Assembly: GCA_020426065.1 (NCBI GenBank)
Contig: JAGQQT010000222.1
Coordinates: forward strand, 1 to 6,836
Length of the DNA stretch: 6,836 bases
Source: Planctomycetaceae bacterium
GTDB lineage: Bacteria; Planctomycetota; Planctomycetia; Planctomycetales; Planctomycetaceae
Direction: 5' to 3'
Shown here: in pieces, positions 1 through 6,836 of the stretch
Position numbering within the stretch: position 1 is the first letter of the stretch
Layout: each line of letters begins with the position of its first letter
Position numbers and translations under genes: made by a program
Notes under the pieces: model-generated
Database searches by the model: none
The model's input: the letters and a program-made list of their open reading frames with translations, nothing else
Told to the model about the DNA's origin: nothing

Positions 1-366
1 GATCTGGGCAGCACCAACGGCGTGCAGGTCAACGGACAACGGGTCCACGGTACGATTTCGCTCAGCGCGGGCGATCAGGTCATTATTGGCGATATCCCTT
101 ATACGTTTCTGCTGGGTGCAGCTCCCAAGGCAAGCCCCAAACCCGCGCCACCGGCCATCAAGACAAATCCCCCCAGACCGGCTCCCATTCAGGAAAAACC
201 AGAGCCTGTTCCATATCCCAATTCTGAAATGAGCAGTGAAATCCCGATCATGCTCGATGATCCCGATGATGGGTTCGACATCCTGGGGGGATCATCCCGC
301 TCAAACCGTCAGCAGGAAAGACGGATGGCTGGCTCAGATTCCAGACCAGAACTGGTTGCCGACTGA
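1..366 (+). CDS. FHA-domain protein, C-terminal part (5' end outside window)
   Basis: The reading frame is open from base 1 to a TGA at 364-366, so the true start lies upstream. The first codons give DLGSTNGVQVNGQRV followed by a segment ending GDQVIIGDIPYTFLL. This is the distal half of a forkhead-associated domain: the LGSTNG turn with its conserved Ser/Asn, the VNG loop, then the strand that closes the beta sandwich. FHA domains bind phosphothreonine peptides in Ser/Thr-kinase signalling or complex assembly. After about residue 38 the protein becomes a low-complexity tail, first Pro/Lys/Ala-rich and then acidic (LDDPDDGFDILGG near residues 83-95), with a basic, Arg-rich end. No membrane segment or enzymatic domain is visible in this part. 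The GTG at 22 is inside the FHA fold and is not the start. What the domain is fused to upstream, and its ligand, cannot be told from here. Confidence 0.85.
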   Translation, partial: DLGSTNGVQVNGQRVHGTISLSAGDQVIIGDIPYTFLLGAAPKASPKPAPPAIKTNPPRPAPIQEKPEPVPYPNSEMSSEIPIMLDDPDDGFDILGGSSRSNRQQERRMAGSDSRPELVAD

Positions 367-388
367 TCGTTCCGTTCAACACACAATG

Positions 389-425
389 AAAAAAGGCGTT
401 CTCATATGATGAGAACGCCTTTTTT
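389..425. terminator. Bidirectional rho-independent terminator between convergent genes
   Basis: A perfect inverted repeat has arms AGGCGTTCTCAT (394-405) and ATGAGAACGCCT (409-420) around a 3-base loop. It is flanked by six A (389-394) and six T (420-425), which extend the pairing to 17 bp. Read on + the stem is followed by a T run, and read on - it is also followed by a T run. It can therefore end both the FHA gene (stop at 366) and the peptidase gene (stop at 447). No other candidate terminator of comparable quality was found in the window. Confidence 0.93.
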
Positions 426-446
426 GTTTTGAATGTTGAGCCAGAC

Positions 447-3449
<3,003 letters not shown>

Positions 3450-3489
3450 GTATCCACCCTGACTGGATCCGCTGAAAACGATACGAACA

Positions 3490-3509
3490 GACACTTTCCG
3501 ATGAGTGTC
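3490..3509 (-). other. Small hairpin in the hpnC-peptidase gap
   Basis: Arms GACACT (3490-3495) and AGTGTC (3504-3509) enclose an 8-base loop. No T run follows on the minus strand, so it does not look like an intrinsic terminator. It starts about 7 bases downstream of a candidate -10 box, so it could form the very 5' end of the peptidase mRNA or act as a protein-binding site. A 6-bp stem can arise by chance. Confidence 0.35.
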
Positions 3510-3515
3510 CGTCTT

Positions 3516-3543
3516 ATTATCACGCCCCAGCGCAATTCCACAA
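3516..3543 (-). promoter_or_regulatory. Candidate sigma70-type promoter for the M28 peptidase gene
   Basis: On the minus strand, TTGTGG (3543-3538) is followed after 16 bases by GATAAT (3521-3516). The -10 matches five of six consensus bases, while the -35 matches only TTG. It sits in the 117-bp gap after hpnC and about 67 bases before the peptidase ATG. This suggests the peptidase can be transcribed independently of the upstream genes. It is a motif reading only; planctomycete promoters are poorly characterised. Confidence 0.35.
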
Positions 3544-3566
3544 GGACTGGGCCTGAACTTCTGCGA

Positions 3567-4580
3567 TTACCGGGACGGCCAGAAGGCTTTCAAAAACAAT
3601 CCGGGTAGATCCCACTTCGATAGCTTGGGGCGTTGCTCCAGAACCCGGTAATCCAGCTGGCGAATCTTTCGACAGATGGCCAGTCCTCCCAAGGCAAACA
3701 GTCGGATATCGATCCGGATCTCTCGTGAGACGAGTCTGGCCAGTGGAAAACCGCTGTTCAACAACGCCTCCGCTCGATTCACCTCATATTTCAGCATCGA
3801 CCGGAACTCGGCCGTCGAAACACATTTCTCCAACGTCTGTTCGGTCACGCCAAACTGGAGACGGTCTGCTTCCGGCAGATAGATCCGTCCGATTTTCCAG
3901 TCCCGCGCTACATCCTGCCAGAAATTGATCAGTTGCAGCCCCGTGCAGACGTCGTCCGAAAGCTTGACTGTTTCCTCCCGATAGCATCCCGCCAGATGCA
4001 GTAGAATCCGTCCAACCGGATTGGCACTCTGCCGACAATAATCGAAGAGCTCTTCAATTGTCGCGTAACTCTGTTGAGTCTGATCCCGTTCAAAGGCCGA
4101 GATCAGATCGTGAAACGGTTCGGTGGGTAGTGGAAACTGATCCATCGTCTGCCGCAAGGCAATCATGACCGGATGCCGGGCTTCTCCCTGTTCGCAACGG
4201 ACCAGTTCATTTCTCCACCAATCCAGAGCCCGCAAAGATTCCTCGGTGGAACACAGCTCATCTCCCAGATCATCCGACCAGCGGCAAAAGGCATAGACGT
4301 TGTAAAACGGCTGACGCAGCTGAGCCGGCAACAGAAAGCTAACCACTGGAAAATTCTCATAATGAGAGCGGGCCAGGGCACGTGTGTAAGCCTCGGCCTC
4401 AGCAACGGTCATGGGAGTGGTTTCACTCCCCGCCGGACCGAATTCACGCAGCTGTTCGCAAACGGGTCTTGTCGCCAGATTCGCCAAAAGAACACTTTCC
4501 GCCAGAAGGAATTCCTGCCATTTCCTGAAGCAGTCTGGCGATCCTCCCAGCGGAATGCAAATCGAACCTGTGTTGATCAC
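3567..4580 (-). CDS. hpnC: Squalene-pathway synthase HpnC (hydroxysqualene synthase)
   Basis: This is a 337-residue member of the all-alpha trans-isoprenyl diphosphate synthase (squalene/phytoene synthase) family. The features are those of HpnC rather than HpnD or CrtB: HYENFPVVSFLLP (73-85), FYNVYAFCRWSDDLGDE (92-108) with first acidic motif D103-x3-D107, NPVGR (187-191), and NFWQDVARDW (219-228) with second acidic motif D223-x3-D227, followed by GRIYLPEAD. HpnD and CrtB normally read NILRDV at the last site. In the established HpnCDE route, HpnD makes presqualene diphosphate, HpnC turns it into hydroxysqualene, and HpnE reduces that to squalene. Neither HpnD nor HpnE is in the window. The start is uncertain. 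GTG 4580 follows the hydrolase stop by 24 bp with only a weak GAAG upstream. A TTG at residue 32 and an ATG at residue 57 (4412) are alternatives, but the latter would cut off the FGPAG lead segment. No signal peptide; cytoplasmic or membrane-associated. Confidence 0.92.
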   Translation of the reverse strand: MINTGSICIPLGGSPDCFRKWQEFLLAESVLLANLATRPVCEQLREFGPAGSETTPMTVAEAEAYTRALARSHYENFPVVSFLLPAQLRQPFYNVYAFCRWSDDLGDELCSTEESLRALDWWRNELVRCEQGEARHPVMIALRQTMDQFPLPTEPFHDLISAFERDQTQQSYATIEELFDYCRQSANPVGRILLHLAGCYREETVKLSDDVCTGLQLINFWQDVARDWKIGRIYLPEADRLQFGVTEQTLEKCVSTAEFRSMLKYEVNRAEALLNSGFPLARLVSREIRIDIRLFALGGLAICRKIRQLDYRVLEQRPKLSKWDLPGLFLKAFWPSR

Positions 4581-4604
4581 ATCATACTTCGAAGCACGTA
4601 TGTT

Positions 4605-5711
4605 TTATTTTGAAGTCAGCGTTGCCAGTTTCTGACAGGCTTCAGCAAAACCGGGATCTTTCAGTGCGGCTTGAGCGGTCTCATCCTGTTTGAGGTAGGC
4701 ATCAAAAAAGGTGAGTGCCACGCTCTTGACCAGTAGAACCTGATCCTCACTCATCGGCCCGGCGCCAGACCAGCGGCCAGTCGCTCCGGCAATTCCTCCC
4801 ATCCCATGATAGGCGTCCTTGATCCAGAGCAGGTATTTTTCTCCCTCGGGCATGCCATCGTAAGCCTCCCGGCGCCATTCCCCTTTCAGATTGGGATTCC
4901 CGGCACCACTATCCAGATCACCCGTGATCATCAGATGAGGGAGTTTCATTGTGGCATAGGATTTGTGAGTCAGTGCCTGTCCGGTTCCCTGGGGACTGAT
5001 CGAAACCGCGCAGGAAAAGCGTGGATCCGGCAAGGAGTAAGAAGTATTAGCCGGGCCATACATCGTCATTCCGGAAAGGATCATGGTGGTGTGGGCACCG
5101 TAGGAATGCCCGCTGATTCCCATTCTGTTCTGATCGCATTTGCCGGCAAACGCAGGGAACTGCTGTTCGAGCTGGGGGAGGGAATCCAGCACGAAGGTAA
5201 CTTCCTGTGGTCGGATATTCCAATGCCGGGTGACATTGATTGAAGAGACAAAATCTGATGCAGAACGTAACTTGCTCCGATCCTCGCTCGACAACAGTGA
5301 AATCGAATCGCCGAAAGTCGGTTGCAGCACGACATAGCCATGACTGACCCAGTGCTGGACCAGAGGCTGATAAAAATCGCCAGAACCACCCGCCCCATGG
5401 CAGAAAACAATTACAGGGTAGTTCTCACCTTCTTGAGGATAAGTCAACCGGAGTGGTATCGAGCGACCACTTTCAGGATGCTTCAGTTCTGTGGTTTCAC
5501 TGACTGGCTTGAGCGTTCCTGTCTTGGTTCCATACAGCTTCACATCATCCGGATTCAGGACGGGGGGAATCTTCTCCACATTTTCCTGCATCCGCTCTCT
5601 GATTCGCTCCCGAATACGTTCTCGAAATGCCCCGCCCTGATTTTGTGCCTCAACCAGATTTGTTAACGAGAGGAAACAGACCACTACTCCGCACACAATC
5701 AGCTGTCTCAT
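4605..5711 (-). CDS. Secreted alpha/beta hydrolase (dienelactone-hydrolase/chlorophyllase-like)
   Basis: A 368-residue protein with a signal peptide (MRQ, then a hydrophobic stretch, cleavage near VEA-Q at 22/23). After it comes a short Arg/Glu repeat (30-41), then the hydrolase fold from about residue 68. Visible elements are the oxyanion segment FCHGAGGSG (103-111), nucleophile elbow GHSYG with S203, a likely acid at D265 or D267 (ITGDLDSG), and H302 (DAYHGMGG). The spacing fits a complete Ser-Asp/His esterase triad. The family includes predicted dienelactone hydrolases, chlorophyllase- and PAF-acetylhydrolase-like esterases and polyester hydrolases, so the substrate cannot be named. The start ATG is well supported: GGAG lies 5 bases upstream (5720-5717). 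It is first in the minus-strand block, with hpnC 24 bp downstream, so the two are probably co-transcribed. No convincing promoter was recognised upstream. Confidence 0.88.
   Translation of the reverse strand: MRQLIVCGVVVCFLSLTNLVEAQNQGGAFRERIRERIRERMQENVEKIPPVLNPDDVKLYGTKTGTLKPVSETTELKHPESGRSIPLRLTYPQEGENYPVIVFCHGAGGSGDFYQPLVQHWVSHGYVVLQPTFGDSISLLSSEDRSKLRSASDFVSSINVTRHWNIRPQEVTFVLDSLPQLEQQFPAFAGKCDQNRMGISGHSYGAHTTMILSGMTMYGPANTSYSLPDPRFSCAVSISPQGTGQALTHKSYATMKLPHLMITGDLDSGAGNPNLKGEWRREAYDGMPEGEKYLLWIKDAYHGMGGIAGATGRWSGAGPMSEDQVLLVKSVALTFFDAYLKQDETAQAALKDPGFAEACQKLATLTSK
5589..5624 (-). repeat. 12-bp coding repeat, three copies (RERI/RERI/RERM)
   Basis: Residues 30-41 of the secreted hydrolase are three imperfect four-residue units, Arg-Glu-Arg-Ile/Met, encoded by three diverged 12-bp units. 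The segment follows the signal peptide directly and is predicted to be helical and highly charged. Codons differ between units, so this is not a recent slippage product. Confidence 0.7.
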
Positions 5712-5857
5712 GATCTCTCCGTTTCAGATTTGAATGTTTCAGGCATCACTCTTCTAACCCTTTGGCAGCGTGCAGGTTTCGAAAACTTTTGCTGGGAATT
5801 GCAGAACCACGGAAACAGACAGAAATCCGGTAACAACCATTCAAACTGGTGGAGCAG

Positions 5858-5885
5858 TTGCGTTATGCGTTGTTCTCAGTATGGT
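5858..5885 (+). promoter_or_regulatory. Weak candidate promoter for the sulfatase gene
   Basis: TTGCGT (5858-5863) and TATGGT (5880-5885) are 16 bases apart, about 73 bases before the sulfatase start. Both hexamers are partial matches to the sigma70 consensus. The -10 overlaps the palindrome at 5882-5897, an arrangement typical of repressor sites. Evidence is weak. Confidence 0.2.
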
Positions 5886-5897
5886 ATCTGGATACCA
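5882..5897. promoter_or_regulatory. Palindrome, candidate operator in the divergent intergenic region
   Basis: TGGTATC-TG-GATACCA is a perfect inverted repeat with 7-bp arms and a 2-base spacer. It lies 60 bases before the sulfatase start and about 170 bases from the hydrolase start. The size and symmetry suit a dimeric helix-turn-helix regulator. No T run follows on either strand, so it is not a terminator. The rest of the 246-bp region (5712-5957) holds no recognisable gene; an 8-bp TTTCGAAA palindrome at 5777-5784 is the only other symmetry noticed. Confidence 0.4.
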
Positions 5898-5944
5898 GTT
5901 CTCGTTCGACAACTCTGTCAATCCCATCCCTTTTTCCCAGTTTC

Positions 5945-5952
5945 AGGTGAGG
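5945..5952 (+). promoter_or_regulatory. Ribosome binding site of the sulfatase gene
   Basis: AGGTGAGG ends 5 bases before the GTG at 5958 and favours it as the start. Another in-frame GTG at 5952 overlaps this motif and is therefore less likely. Confidence 0.6.
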
Positions 5953-5957
5953 TGATC

Positions 5958-6836
5958 GTGCTTCGAAAATGCTTTTTCTTCCTGCTGCTTGGTCTGGCCC
6001 TGTTTACCCAGGATGCCCGCAGCGAACAACGCCCCAACATTCTGTTTGTATTCACAGATGACCACGCACCTCATGCGATTGGAGCGTATGAAGGCTGGCT
6101 GCAGAGCGTCAATCCGACTCCGAATATCGACAAGCTCGCCAAAGAGGGAATGCTGTTCCGCAACAGCTTCTGCACAAACTCGATCTGTGGACCAAGCCGG
6201 GCAGTCATTCAAACCGGATTACACAGCCATCTGAATGGATTCCGCGACAACAGAGAAAAGTTCAATGGCGACCAGCGAACATTTCCCAAGCTGTTGCAGA
6301 AAGCCGGCTATCAGACCGTGATGCTGGGAAAATGGCATCTGGTCACCAATCCCCAGGGGTTTGATCACTGGAAAGTCCTGCCAGGGCAGGGTGCCTATTA
6401 CAATCCGGCTTTCATCACCCCAAAGGGACGGGAAGTGATTGAAGGGTACTGCACCAACATTGTAACCGACCTGGCCATCAAATGGCTGAAGGAAGAGCGG
6501 GATCCGAACAAACCATTCATGATGATGTGTCAGCACAAGGCACCGCATCGCACCTGGATGCCTCCGCTCGAATACCTCGAACTGTATGATGATGTCGATA
6601 TTCCTGAACCGGAAACCCTGTTCGACCGCTGGGAAGACAATGCCAGCCCCGCCCGGAATCAGGAGATGGAAATCGACGGCCATCTCAATATTGTGTTCGA
6701 CTGCTTCGGCCCACCCATTCATGGCTGGGATCCGTATGCAGGAAAATCAGTGGACCGCTCCGGCGCGAAAAATCTGGAGCAGATGACCGCTGCTCAACTG
6801 GCCCGCTGGAATGAAGTGTTCGATCGGAAAAACAAC
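5958..6836 (+). CDS. Secreted S1-family sulfatase, N-terminal 293 residues (3' end outside window)
   Basis: The frame is open from GTG 5958 to the last base, so the gene is cut by the window edge; S1 sulfatases usually have about 450-550 residues. The N-terminus is a signal peptide (MLRK, a Phe/Leu-rich core, cleavage near ARS-E at 22/23). The catalytic features follow: PNILFVFTDDH (27-36) with the calcium-binding Asp pair D34/D35; ICGPSRAVIQTG (76-87), the CxPSR signature in which C77 is oxidised to the formylglycine nucleophile; LGKWHL (123-128), with the active-site K125 and H127; and HKAPHR (193-198). S1 sulfatases hydrolyse sulfate esters of polysaccharides or glycoconjugates and need a formylglycine-generating enzyme or anSME, encoded elsewhere. 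The KAPH segment recalls subfamilies that include GlcNAc-6-sulfatases, but the substrate is not established. It is divergent from the hydrolase-hpnC-peptidase block. Confidence 0.93.
   Translation, partial: MLRKCFFFLLLGLALFTQDARSEQRPNILFVFTDDHAPHAIGAYEGWLQSVNPTPNIDKLAKEGMLFRNSFCTNSICGPSRAVIQTGLHSHLNGFRDNREKFNGDQRTFPKLLQKAGYQTVMLGKWHLVTNPQGFDHWKVLPGQGAYYNPAFITPKGREVIEGYCTNIVTDLAIKWLKEERDPNKPFMMMCQHKAPHRTWMPPLEYLELYDDVDIPEPETLFDRWEDNASPARNQEMEIDGHLNIVFDCFGPPIHGWDPYAGKSVDRSGAKNLEQMTAAQLARWNEVFDRKNN

Noticed and set aside
3450..3494. Extension of the peptidase to an upstream GTG at 3494
   Set aside because: It would place 15 residues before a textbook signal peptide and start inside the hairpin at 3490-3509. 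The ATG at 3449 has its own purine-rich site.
4173..4613. Plus-strand open frame (146 codons) opposite hpnC
   Set aside because: It is a shadow of the hpnC coding frame, with no motif and no ribosome site.
5777..5784. TTTCGAAA palindrome in the divergent region
   Set aside because: Eight bases of AT-rich symmetry are too short to support as a site without conservation data.
5712..5957. Possible small gene or RNA in the divergent intergenic region
   Set aside because: The short + strand frame at 5770-5955 has no ribosome site or recognisable motif, and no RNA fold with a terminator is visible.
6219..6722. Minus-strand open frame (167 codons)
   Set aside because: It is antisense to the sulfatase, whose catalytic motifs are unambiguous on the + strand. 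The translation resembles nothing recognisable.

Overview
The window looks like an ordinary chromosomal segment from a planctomycete, probably of the Planctomycetales (Gimesia/Rubinisphaera/Planctopirus-like). This placement is inference. It rests on moderate GC, an S1 sulfatase with a formylglycine motif, an HpnC-type squalene-pathway enzyme, a long secreted M28 peptidase carrying propeller, PA and PDZ domains, an FHA protein, and loosely packed genes that mostly encode exported proteins. No mobile element, CRISPR array, tRNA or rRNA was seen.

Layout: the left edge holds the 3' end of a + strand FHA-domain gene (1-366). It converges on a minus-strand block, and a strong bidirectional intrinsic terminator (389-425) separates the two. 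The minus-strand block, in transcription order, is a secreted alpha/beta hydrolase of the dienelactone-hydrolase/cutinase-like type (5711 to 4605), hpnC (4580 to 3567, only 24 bp further on), and a secreted M28 metallopeptidase (3449 to 447, after a 117-bp gap). The gap contains a candidate promoter and a hairpin, so the peptidase may also be transcribed alone. A 246-bp divergent intergenic region (5712-5957) with a perfect 7-bp-arm palindrome leads to a + strand S1-family sulfatase (5958 to the right edge, incomplete).

Function: three of the five proteins (peptidase, hydrolase, sulfatase) carry clear signal peptides and are predicted hydrolases of extracytoplasmic polymers or peptides. HpnC is the cytoplasmic or membrane-associated exception. 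It should convert presqualene diphosphate to hydroxysqualene for squalene and hopanoid or C30 terpenoid synthesis, but its usual partners HpnD and HpnE are not in view. No common pathway for the block is evident, and I see no clear new multi-gene system. The points most worth a second look are the tricorn-like domain stack of the M28 peptidase, the isolated hpnC, and the two candidate regulatory sites.
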